Positions 23,794 through 32,185 of a DNA stretch of 64,000 nt are shown in pieces; positions within the stretch are counted from its first letter, which is position 1, and each line of letters starts with the position of its first letter. The notes beneath the pieces were generated by a model, which worked only from the letters and a program-made list of their open reading frames with translations, did not search any database and was not told the origin of the DNA. Origin of the DNA: Clostridia bacterium (GTDB lineage: Bacteria; Bacillota; Clostridia; Oscillospirales; Butyricicoccaceae); the NCBI GenBank assembly GCA_017408485.1, contig JAFQUM010000014.1:124001-188000 (forward strand), written 5' to 3'. Position numbers and translations under genes: made by a program.

Positions 23794-25431
23794 ATGAAAC
23801 GCATATTAGCATTATTATTAGGACTCATTATGCTTCTCGGCACCTTTGCAGGCTGCGGCGAGGGCGAAAAGAAACCCGCAGAAACTCCCGACAGCGGAAA
23901 AGAAGATGAAAGCACAGGCAGAACCTTTGAATCCCCCGAGATCGAAGCTCTCGTTGTTACCGCTGAGGCATATCTTGCCCGTAAGAGCTGGCTGCAGTAT
24001 GACCAGGCTCGTATGATCGCAGGTGATGCAACCCCCACCACCTTCCGCCGCGACATCCACAAGAACTCCCCCGAAGACAGCACAAGACAGTTTAACTGCT
24101 ACACCACTTGCTCCGGTTTTACCAGTGACGTTTACTATCAGACCTTTGGTTTCTCCTACAATGCAGATACCACAGGCTCTCTGCAGAATGCAGTTGATAT
24201 GCACGTATGGTCCTACTATGTAACCACTGTCGAGACCGAAGAAGAAAAGGCTAAAGTTCAGGAAGAGTTTATGTCCCTTATCAAGGCGGGCGATATTCTC
24301 CTTTGCCGTCACGATTCAAGCAGCGGTCACGCAATGCTTTACATTGGCGATGGACAGATCATCCACTCCGCAGCACCCGACGGAGGCAGCTTCAACTACA
24401 GCTCCTGCAAGGACCTTACCGAGCCCAGAGGAAGCGTTGCACTTAAGACTGTTGACAGCATCTGGCAGGGCGGAGATAATTACTACTTCTTTGAAGAATT
24501 CTTCTGGGCGATCATTCGTCCTTTGAACAAGTATCCCGATGCAGAGATCACCGATCAGGCTAAGAACCGTGTTGCCAATATGCAGGGCATCATTGCTGAA
24601 AAACTCAGCAGCCACCCCGTAGGCTTCAGCGCTGATAAGGGCGAGGAGATCACCTACACCTTCTCCATCAAGAACACACGCGAGACCGACGCAACCCTTG
24701 AGATCCTTGATACAGTTCCCTCCAACGCAACCTATGTAAGCGGCGCACAGTCTGTAGACGGAACAACACTCAAGTGGAATGTCACAGTTCCCGCACAGTC
24801 CACAGAGACCTATTCTTACACGGTTAAGGTCAATGACAATAGCAACTACGGCGACTATGTTTACAGCGAAAGCACCATTGGTGGCGTTAATGTAAACTGC
24901 CGCAAGGTATATATCAATAAGAATGTTTCCAATGAGATCGGCGAAAAGATGTTCAAGAGCGCTGAAGATGTCAAGAAGTACTCTCAGACAGGCCTTGACC
25001 TTGCAAAGCAGATCTATGCCGATGCAGGTCTTACCATTCAGCTTGACACCGCTGAAAACATCATCCACGGCAGCTTTAAGGCATATGTAAGAAACAACAA
25101 GACCTACAATAGCCACTACGAGCTTGACCCCGCAAGCCCCTACTTCAAGATGATAGTTCCCACTATGTATGGTGGCTACTACACCGCGATCAGCCCCGAG
25201 TATGATAAGCTTCGTACAAGAGGTATGCAGAGCACTCAGCTGATGGCTGGAGATATCCTTCTTGCAAGCGTTAAAGACAAGGTAAGCAGCTATCTGTATG
25301 TTGGTGGCAATCGCATTCTTGAGCTTGACGGCAAGCCCGAGCTTCTCACTCTTGCTGAGACCAAGGATCTGCTGCTCAGCATGATGGGTTATGACAAGTT
25401 CATTGTCATCCGTCCCGTTATCTCACAGTAA
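23794..25431 (+). CDS. NlpC/P60-like lipoprotein with DUF11 domain, array unit 7
   Basis: 545 residues from ATG 23794 (AAAGGAG 8 bases upstream; the TTG at 23776 is rejected). Lipobox FAGC at Cys21. C106 lies in YTTCSGFTSDVYYQ, where CSGF is identical to the canonical NlpC/P60 nucleophile motif, so this unit anchors the family assignment best. H179 in SSGHAMLYIG, then IIHSAAPDGGS. DUF11 part with GEEITYTFSIKN and YVSGAQSVDG; degenerate C-terminal copy with LAKQIYADAG, PTMYGGYYTA, MAGDILLASV and FIVIRP. Probably co-transcribed with the pseudoenzyme unit 6; a strong terminator follows. Confidence 0.78.
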   Translation: MKRILALLLGLIMLLGTFAGCGEGEKKPAETPDSGKEDESTGRTFESPEIEALVVTAEAYLARKSWLQYDQARMIAGDATPTTFRRDIHKNSPEDSTRQFNCYTTCSGFTSDVYYQTFGFSYNADTTGSLQNAVDMHVWSYYVTTVETEEEKAKVQEEFMSLIKAGDILLCRHDSSSGHAMLYIGDGQIIHSAAPDGGSFNYSSCKDLTEPRGSVALKTVDSIWQGGDNYYFFEEFFWAIIRPLNKYPDAEITDQAKNRVANMQGIIAEKLSSHPVGFSADKGEEITYTFSIKNTRETDATLEILDTVPSNATYVSGAQSVDGTTLKWNVTVPAQSTETYSYTVKVNDNSNYGDYVYSESTIGGVNVNCRKVYINKNVSNEIGEKMFKSAEDVKKYSQTGLDLAKQIYADAGLTIQLDTAENIIHGSFKAYVRNNKTYNSHYELDPASPYFKMIVPTMYGGYYTAISPEYDKLRTRGMQSTQLMAGDILLASVKDKVSSYLYVGGNRILELDGKPELLTLAETKDLLLSMMGYDKFIVIRPVISQ

Positions 25432-25444
25432 GACCTGAATATTT

Positions 25445-25476
25445 AAAGGACAGAGCTGATGCTCTGTCCTTTTTAA
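25445..25476 (+). terminator. Rho-independent terminator after array unit 7
   Basis: A perfect 12-bp stem (25445-25456 with 25461-25472), TGAT loop, T run. Confidence 0.85.
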
Positions 25477-25502
25477 ATTTTGGATAGAGTATATATAACA
25501 AT

Positions 25503-25530
25503 TGACTTTTCAACAGATATTTTTTACAAT
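25503..25530 (+). promoter_or_regulatory. Promoter of array units 8-11
   Basis: TTGACT (25503-25508), 16 bases, TACAAT (25525-25530). It lies inside the longest open frame and so rules out the start codon at 25480. Confidence 0.6.
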
Positions 25531-25569
25531 ATTATTAGGTATGTGTACCCTTATGAAAGGATTAAAAAT

Positions 25570-27201
25570 ATGAAAAAGACGACAGCCATTTTTCTTGGAC
25601 TTATGCTGATTTTAGCTTCGGTTGCCGCCTGCAGTAATAAGGCTGACACCGAAAAAAACGGCGTGCTGCCTCCTGCCGATGAGCAGGTAGTGTTCCAATC
25701 TCCGCAGATAGAAGCGGTGGTCAGGGTTGCCGAAAGCTATCTTGCCCGCGGCAAGAATCTTCAATACGATACAATGCGCCTTGTAAACGGAACAGTTGAC
25801 GGGAATATAACATACCGTCTTATAGCGGGGAAATACAGTCCCGAGGACGCAAGCTCCCAATATACCACATATACCCATTGTGCAGCATTTTGCTACGACG
25901 TATACAAAGAGGCTTTGGGTATTGATATGGGCAAATATGGTGTTTCTCGCTTTATGAATGATACCGATATGCACGCCTTTACTTACTATCTTAAAGGCAC
26001 CGAGACGGAAGAGCAAAAGCAGTCCATACTCGATCAGTTTAAACGCTCTATCCAAATAGGAGATATACTTACCTGCCTTTATGCCGACGGAAGCGGCGGA
26101 CACGCTATGCTCTACGTGGGCGGGGGAGAGCTGATACATTCTACGTGGCTTTCTTGGGAAGGCGGCGGCGCCTTTAACGAGGGCGAGGGTAAAGACAGAA
26201 CAGAACCCAACGGCACAGTGGAAAGACGGGCTTTGGAAACTATTTTCCAAGAGGATAATTATTTTTATTTTTGGAATCAAAAATGCTGGGCATTGGTAAG
26301 GCCTATGATAAAATATCCCGATGCCATGGTCACCCAAGAAACGCAGAACAGAATTAATAATCTTCTTGATGTTTATGTTGAAAAAACAAGCACCCATCCG
26401 GGCGGCATAACTGCTGACTTGGGTGAGGAGATAACATATTCCATCTATTTAAGAAACGATGGCTCATTTGACAAAAAAGTGGAGATAAAAGATCAGATCC
26501 CCGACGGTACAAGCTTTGTCAGCGGTGATATAGAACCCCAAGATAAAAGCCTTACAAAGAGCGTCACCGTCAAGGCGGGTGAAAGCACCACCATCTCATA
26601 CACCGTCAAAGTTAATAACGACCCAAGTCTTTACGAAAAGGGCTATGTATGGTTTGACGGCGCAACAGTGGGCGGTGTGGGTGTATCGGGCAGACCGGTA
26701 TATATCGGCAAGCATCTTTCAAAGGACGAGCAGCAAACCGTTGCAAAAGAGATCAAAAATATTGCCTCCTATGATAGCAAAAGCCTGATTTTAGCAGAGC
26801 AGATATATGCAAAGCTAAATATAGATCTAAAGCTTGTTAATGCCTCCAATGTGGTGGAAAGTATGTTTACAGGCTATGGCGATGACCAAAAGCATATGAA
26901 GCTTAACACCGCAGGTCAATTTGCAGATATGCTGGTGCATTCCCTCTATGGCGGTAAAAAGGTGGTGGATTGCGAAGCAATGCACACCCGTACCCGTGGT
27001 ATACGTCCACAGGATCTGTATATTGGTGACATTATTGTTTCCCGAAAGGGAAACACCCGTTGGACCTATATGTATGCGGGTGATGGAAAGCTACTTTATT
27101 TAGGAACACCCACTCTGTACGATGAAGCAAAAAGCGCCGAAACCCTTGCTGCACTCTTGGTGAAAGACGAGTTTATAGTTTTACGCCCCGCAGCAAAGTA
27201 A
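25570..27201 (+). CDS. NlpC/P60-like lipoprotein with DUF11 domain, array unit 8
   Basis: 543 residues from ATG 25570 (AAAGGATT upstream), chosen because the promoter lies between 25503 and 25530 and because a typical signal peptide starts here; lipobox VAAC at Cys21. NlpC/P60 part: C104 in YTHCAAFCYDVYKEALG, H178 in GGHAMLYVG, LIHST. DUF11 part with GEEITYSIYLRND and ISYTVKVNND. Degenerate C-terminal copy with LAEQIYAKLN, SLYGGKKVV, YIGDIIVSRKG and FIVLRP. The gene uses more rare-looking codons (ATA, AGA, GGG) than units 1-7. It heads a compact four-gene run with gaps of 28, 15 and 9 bases. Confidence 0.75.
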   Translation: MKKTTAIFLGLMLILASVAACSNKADTEKNGVLPPADEQVVFQSPQIEAVVRVAESYLARGKNLQYDTMRLVNGTVDGNITYRLIAGKYSPEDASSQYTTYTHCAAFCYDVYKEALGIDMGKYGVSRFMNDTDMHAFTYYLKGTETEEQKQSILDQFKRSIQIGDILTCLYADGSGGHAMLYVGGGELIHSTWLSWEGGGAFNEGEGKDRTEPNGTVERRALETIFQEDNYFYFWNQKCWALVRPMIKYPDAMVTQETQNRINNLLDVYVEKTSTHPGGITADLGEEITYSIYLRNDGSFDKKVEIKDQIPDGTSFVSGDIEPQDKSLTKSVTVKAGESTTISYTVKVNNDPSLYEKGYVWFDGATVGGVGVSGRPVYIGKHLSKDEQQTVAKEIKNIASYDSKSLILAEQIYAKLNIDLKLVNASNVVESMFTGYGDDQKHMKLNTAGQFADMLVHSLYGGKKVVDCEAMHTRTRGIRPQDLYIGDIIVSRKGNTRWTYMYAGDGKLLYLGTPTLYDEAKSAETLAALLVKDEFIVLRPAAK

Positions 27202-27229
27202 AATACATCTTTAAAGGGATGATCATGAT

Positions 27230-30200
27230 ATGAAAAAGACTATTGCAGTATTATTGACAGTTGCAACGCTGTGCGCCGTTTTTGCGGGCATTGCGGGGGC
27301 TGTTTTGCTCATTTCTCCGTCATTAAAGACTGTAGAGCCGGCAAGAGATATAGATCTGCCTATCAGCTCTGTCAGTAAGTTCCCCGTGGACTTTGGCAAG
27401 GTAGAATATCCAACTCCCGAGGCTGAGGCGGTGGTAGCCGTTGCAAAGGCGTGGCTTCTCCGCGGTCAGTATACTCAGTACAATGATAAGAGGTTTTCCG
27501 AGGGGGAAAAATCCAATTTCGAGCGCTACACTGAAGCTCCTGAGGATGCTACATCCCAGCATATCTACTATACAAGCTGCTCTCCATTTACCGACGATGT
27601 GTTCTATCAGGCATTGGGCATTAAGATCAGCAAGACGGCGGCTCAGGAAGCACGCGATAAGAATATGCAGATATTCTCTGTAGAGCCTGCAAATGTCAAG
27701 ACTGATGAAGAGAGGGCCCGTATTCAAAAGGAGTTCTTTGAAGTCTTAAAGCCGGGCGACCTGATAGCATACGCGAGAACAAGCGTTGCAGGGCATATTA
27801 TGCTCTATATCGGTAACGGATATATGATCCATGCAACGGGCGCAAGTTATGCAGAGGAACAAAATCGTGATAATAAAGAAGGCTATGGTTCTGTAAGATG
27901 GACCACTGTTGATGAGCTTTTCACCGAGGGAGAGCATAACTATTTGTGGGATTCCCTTGTGTTCTCAATTCTCAGTCCCTATAAGGCATACGACTGCAAA
28001 ATAACCGAGCAGACCAAGGTTCGCCTTGAAAAAATGCAGGATATCTATGCGGAAAAAATATGTACCTACGGAGAGGGACAGACCGTAGATATTGGCGAAG
28101 AAATAACCTATACCTTCTTCCTTCATAACTATCGCAATACTGCGGCAGATATTGAGATATGCGATACAGTTCCCTCGGGAACTACTTATATTGCAGGCGC
28201 ACAAAGCATAAATGGCGTTATCATGAAATGGTCTGTCACTGTGCCGGCAGGTGAGAGTGCCACGGTTTCTTACACTGTTAAGGTCAAGGATGACGAAAGC
28301 CTTTACGGTGCGCCGATCCAAAGCTGGAGCACAGTAAATGATCTCGATGTAAACGCAAGAAAAATATATATAGGCAAAGCTCTCAGCGCTGATACGCAAT
28401 CCAAGCTCATAGATGCTCTTAAAGCAGCTGAAGGAAGCACAGTTACAGGTACCGCTCTTGTAAATGAAATCTATGCCAAGGCGGGTATTCAACTTGATCT
28501 GCCTGCAGAGAGTGAGCTTATTGAAGGCTTCTTTAAGGCAAACGGAAGCAATTTTGATTTGGTTGTCAATGGTGAGTATGGTGAAATGCTTGCTCCCGGT
28601 CTGTATGGCGGGTATTTGGTAAACACAAACAAATCTTTAGGTTATGAACGGGCAAAGGATCTCTATTTCGGTAATTTGCTTGTGGGCGATATTCTTATTA
28701 CCAAGGAGGACGACCGAACAAGGGTATATGTATACGCAGGTGACGAACTTGTCTTCGATATGAACCCCCGCGTCTCCGAAATGCTCTCGCCCTATTCATC
28801 GGAGCTTGCTCTTATGACGAGTATCGGCGCAGATAAATTTGTTGTGTTGCGTCCCTCTCTCAAGCGTGAACGCACTCTGCCTATGCCTGCGGTTTTGCCC
28901 TATGTGCCCGGTCCTGAGGGAGAAGTGGAGTATCCATCAAAGGAAGCTGAGGCGCTGATAGTGGTTGCAAAGGCATATCTTGCCAGAGCAAGCGCAAATC
29001 AATATGAGGATTCATATTTTACTTCGAAGGCTGAAAGATGGTTTGAGATATTCAAGAGCTCACCCGAGGATGCCACATCGCAGATCAATTACAATAGTAG
29101 CTGTTCGCCTTTTATCAAGGATGTTGTCTATCAGGCATGGGGAATAGATATGACCACGTCTCAGGTATGGACAGCCGCACAAATGGCAAAAACCAAGGAA
29201 TACAGCATGTGGAGCTATGTTCCCAACGGAAACGAAACACGTGAACAACAAGAAAGAATAAAGAATGAGTTTTTAAGCATCCTTCAGCCCGGTGATATGA
29301 TAGCACTTTGCCATAACGGCCCCTCAGGACATATTCTTCTTTATGTAGGTAACGGATATGCCATCCATTGCTCTTACTATGGCTCCAAGGGCGGTGGAAA
29401 TTATGATCACGGGAACAACCAACACAAGTGGGAAGTAGACGGCAGTGTCGAATACCGCAAGATCGACACCTTCTTTAACGAGGGAAATTATTATTATTTC
29501 TGGGAAAAAGAAATATGGAGCATAATGCGTCTGACAGATTACCACAGAAACATAAAGATAACCGACCAGACCAAGCTTCGTATGGAAAACCTGCAGAATA
29601 TCTATGTAGAAAAAATAAGCAGCCATCCAACGGGCATTACCGCAGATCTTGGCGAAGAGATAACCTTTGGTTTCTACCTGCGTAATGACCGTGACACCGC
29701 TGTCACACTTGAGATAAAAGATACAGTTCCCGAGGGAACGACCTATATTACGGGCGCACAGAAAAAGAACGGAGACAGTCTAAGCTGGAGCGTCACCCTT
29801 GCCCCTAAAGCGAGACAAATGGTATGCTATACAGTAAGGGTAAACAATGATAATACCCTTTATAATACAGCAATTCACAGCGACAGCACTGTAGGTGGCG
29901 TGTACACTAACTGCCCCGATATATATATTACCAAAACCTTGACGACCAAACAGCAAAAGCAGATATATGATATTTGTCGTTTACTTGACACTTTTGTGAA
30001 AGATCCCGCTCCCGAAATTGCGGAAAAAGTATACGAGCGTATTGGTCTCACGATCGATCTGCCCTATGAAAGCACATTGATTTCCAGTATTTTCGAGGGC
30101 AAAAAAAGTGAATACACCCTTGATATGTCCAGCAAGTGCTATAAGATGGTGGTTCCCACGCTTTATGGCGGTTACAGAACATATGGTGAGGTTTATGATA

Positions 30201-30421
30201 AGGGCGAGCGTACTCGAAATTTCCATTACAATATGATGATCGGTGACCTGCTCGTGTTTAAAGAGGGAAGCCTTGGCATTTATATGTATGCGGGCGATGG
30301 ACAACTTGCCGATCTTGAAAATCGTACACTTCTATCGGAAACCGAAAGTAAAAAAATTATGACCGCCGTTTTTGGTCGTGATATGTGGGCGGTCTTGCGC
30401 CCTGTGATCGGTGCACAATAA
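27230..30421 (+). CDS. Double-unit NlpC/P60-DUF11 protein (1063 aa), array unit 9
   Basis: This protein holds two complete copies of the unit in one frame. Unit A: C117 in YYTSCSPFTDDVF, H189 in AGHIMLYIG, MIHAT, a DUF11 part (GEEITYTFFLHN) and a degenerate C-terminal copy ending in FVVLRPSLK (about residue 543). A short linker (LPMPAVLPYVPGPEGEVEY) leads to unit B: C625 in YNSSCSPFIKDVV, H701 in SGHILLYVG, AIHCS, DUF11 (GEEITFGFYLRND) and a degenerate copy ending in WAVLRPVIG. The N-terminus is hydrophobic for about 30 residues but has no lipobox, so it is probably secreted or signal-anchored. It likely arose by fusion of two tandem genes with loss of the internal signal peptide. Confidence 0.75.
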   Translation: MKKTIAVLLTVATLCAVFAGIAGAVLLISPSLKTVEPARDIDLPISSVSKFPVDFGKVEYPTPEAEAVVAVAKAWLLRGQYTQYNDKRFSEGEKSNFERYTEAPEDATSQHIYYTSCSPFTDDVFYQALGIKISKTAAQEARDKNMQIFSVEPANVKTDEERARIQKEFFEVLKPGDLIAYARTSVAGHIMLYIGNGYMIHATGASYAEEQNRDNKEGYGSVRWTTVDELFTEGEHNYLWDSLVFSILSPYKAYDCKITEQTKVRLEKMQDIYAEKICTYGEGQTVDIGEEITYTFFLHNYRNTAADIEICDTVPSGTTYIAGAQSINGVIMKWSVTVPAGESATVSYTVKVKDDESLYGAPIQSWSTVNDLDVNARKIYIGKALSADTQSKLIDALKAAEGSTVTGTALVNEIYAKAGIQLDLPAESELIEGFFKANGSNFDLVVNGEYGEMLAPGLYGGYLVNTNKSLGYERAKDLYFGNLLVGDILITKEDDRTRVYVYAGDELVFDMNPRVSEMLSPYSSELALMTSIGADKFVVLRPSLKRERTLPMPAVLPYVPGPEGEVEYPSKEAEALIVVAKAYLARASANQYEDSYFTSKAERWFEIFKSSPEDATSQINYNSSCSPFIKDVVYQAWGIDMTTSQVWTAAQMAKTKEYSMWSYVPNGNETREQQERIKNEFLSILQPGDMIALCHNGPSGHILLYVGNGYAIHCSYYGSKGGGNYDHGNNQHKWEVDGSVEYRKIDTFFNEGNYYYFWEKEIWSIMRLTDYHRNIKITDQTKLRMENLQNIYVEKISSHPTGITADLGEEITFGFYLRNDRDTAVTLEIKDTVPEGTTYITGAQKKNGDSLSWSVTLAPKARQMVCYTVRVNNDNTLYNTAIHSDSTVGGVYTNCPDIYITKTLTTKQQKQIYDICRLLDTFVKDPAPEIAEKVYERIGLTIDLPYESTLISSIFEGKKSEYTLDMSSKCYKMVVPTLYGGYRTYGEVYDKGERTRNFHYNMMIGDLLVFKEGSLGIYMYAGDGQLADLENRTLLSETESKKIMTAVFGRDMWAVLRPVIGAQ

Positions 30422-30436
30422 AGAAGGAGAAGCAAA

Positions 30437-32176
30437 ATGAGAAGAATAGTTTGTATCTTATTAGCCATATTGATGTTAGCAACAATGCTCAGCGGTTGTG
30501 CAAATGAGCAACAGAATAATACTATTCCTGTTGAGCCTTCCGTTGATGATCCAACAGCTGGCACAGATGACCACGATGTACCCACAGAGCCTGATGTGCC
30601 AACCGAGCCTGAAGAGCCCGCAGAAAACATAATGCTTGATATGCCCAATGTCCTCCCATTGCCCGATATCAATGTCGGAGAGGTCGAATATTCATACGAG
30701 GTAGCGGCACTGGTAAGTGTTGCCAAGGCGTATCTTGCACGAACGGCGGCAACACAGTACGAGGATGGAGGATTCACAAGCTCCGGCGAGAGATGGTTCG
30801 ATATGTTTGCCTATGCCCCCGAAAGCGGAACATCGCAGAACACATATTACAGCTCTTGTTCACCCTTTATGAAGGATGTTGTATGGCAGGCTTGGGGCGT
30901 GGATATAACCGAGCCTAACATTTGGACCGCTGCTCAAATGGCGCAGGCGGATAAATACAGCACATGGAATTATACAGTCAAGGGCAACGAAACCAATGCC
31001 GAAAAGGAAAAGATCAAACAGGAGTTTCTCTCTCAGCTTAAGCCCGGTGACTTCATAGCGGTGCATAAAAGCGGTCCACAGGGACACATTTTCTTCTATG
31101 TAGGCGATGGCTGGGTTATCCATAGTTATTGTAATACCTCTGTAGATGAAGGAAATTATGACCACTCAAAGAACGATGCCCATATTGAAAAAACGGGAGC
31201 GATCGTATATAGGCGATTGGATACCATCTTCAAAGATGGCAACTACTACGAGTTCTGGAAATATACAAAGTGGAGCATAATGCGCCCTGCTGAATATATC
31301 AAGGATATAAAGGTTACCGAGCAGGCAAAGCTTCGTATGGAAAATCTCGACGGCATTTATGTTGAAAAGCTGAGCAGTCACCCAATGGGCCTTGGCGCAG
31401 ATTTGGGTGAAAAGATAACATATGGCTTTTATTTGCGTAATGACCGCGGTAAAACGGCTACCGTCTTGATCAAGGACACAGTACCCGAAAACACCGAATA
31501 TGTGATTGGCGCAGAAAAACGAGAAGGTAGCAATCTAAGCTGGGGCGTCACCCTCGCCCCGGGCGAAGAGAAGATGGTCTGCTATACCGTCAGAGTTAAA
31601 ACAAACTCCGCGCTGTACGGCAAAAAGGTGGAGAGTCAGGCTACTGCGGGCGGCGTATATCTGCCCTGCAATGCCGTATATATAACCAAGAATATCACCG
31701 AAGCTCAACAAAAGAACATCAACGAAACGGGCTGGATCATAGCAAATATCATCGCTGACAGCCCAATAGGTCTTGCAAAAGAAATATACAAGTCAGCAGG
31801 TTTGGAACTTGATCTGCCCGAAGCGGAAACAATAATCGATTCTCTATTTGCGGGAGAGGGAATATATAGAACACTCAACACCTCAAGTGAGTATTACGGT
31901 ATGGTGGTGCCCAACCTCTACGGTGGATTCTGCACAAAAGGAGAAGATGCAGAAAAAGGCGCCCGCACCCGTAATTTGGAAATAAATCCCGCCATTGGCG
32001 ATATAATCATATGTCAGGAAGCGGGAGAGACTATCGCATATTTATTTATGGGCGAAGAAAGACTTGTGAATCTTACTACCCACAAAATACTCAACCCTAG
32101 ACTTACAACAAGCGCCATTGAAGCCCTGTTTGGCAGAGAGGTGTGGGTCACCATAAGACCTGCTATGGCAAAATAA
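30437..32176 (+). CDS. NlpC/P60-like lipoprotein with DUF11 domain, array unit 10
   Basis: 579 residues, AGAAGGAG ribosome site, lipobox LSGC at Cys21, then an acidic Pro/Thr/Glu spacer (VPTEPDVPTEPEEP). NlpC/P60 part: C141 in YYSSCSPFMKDVVWQAWG, H217 in QGHIFFYVG, VIHSY, then a GNYDH motif shared with units 9B and 11. DUF11 part with GEKITYGFYLRND and MVCYTVRVK; degenerate C-terminal copy with LAKEIYKSAG, PNLYGGFCT, AIGDIIICQE and WVTIRP. SCSPF and GHI mark the subclade made of units 9A, 9B, 10 and 11. Confidence 0.75.
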   Translation: MRRIVCILLAILMLATMLSGCANEQQNNTIPVEPSVDDPTAGTDDHDVPTEPDVPTEPEEPAENIMLDMPNVLPLPDINVGEVEYSYEVAALVSVAKAYLARTAATQYEDGGFTSSGERWFDMFAYAPESGTSQNTYYSSCSPFMKDVVWQAWGVDITEPNIWTAAQMAQADKYSTWNYTVKGNETNAEKEKIKQEFLSQLKPGDFIAVHKSGPQGHIFFYVGDGWVIHSYCNTSVDEGNYDHSKNDAHIEKTGAIVYRRLDTIFKDGNYYEFWKYTKWSIMRPAEYIKDIKVTEQAKLRMENLDGIYVEKLSSHPMGLGADLGEKITYGFYLRNDRGKTATVLIKDTVPENTEYVIGAEKREGSNLSWGVTLAPGEEKMVCYTVRVKTNSALYGKKVESQATAGGVYLPCNAVYITKNITEAQQKNINETGWIIANIIADSPIGLAKEIYKSAGLELDLPEAETIIDSLFAGEGIYRTLNTSSEYYGMVVPNLYGGFCTKGEDAEKGARTRNLEINPAIGDIIICQEAGETIAYLFMGEERLVNLTTHKILNPRLTTSAIEALFGREVWVTIRPAMAK

Positions 32177-32185
32177 GGAGAAAAT

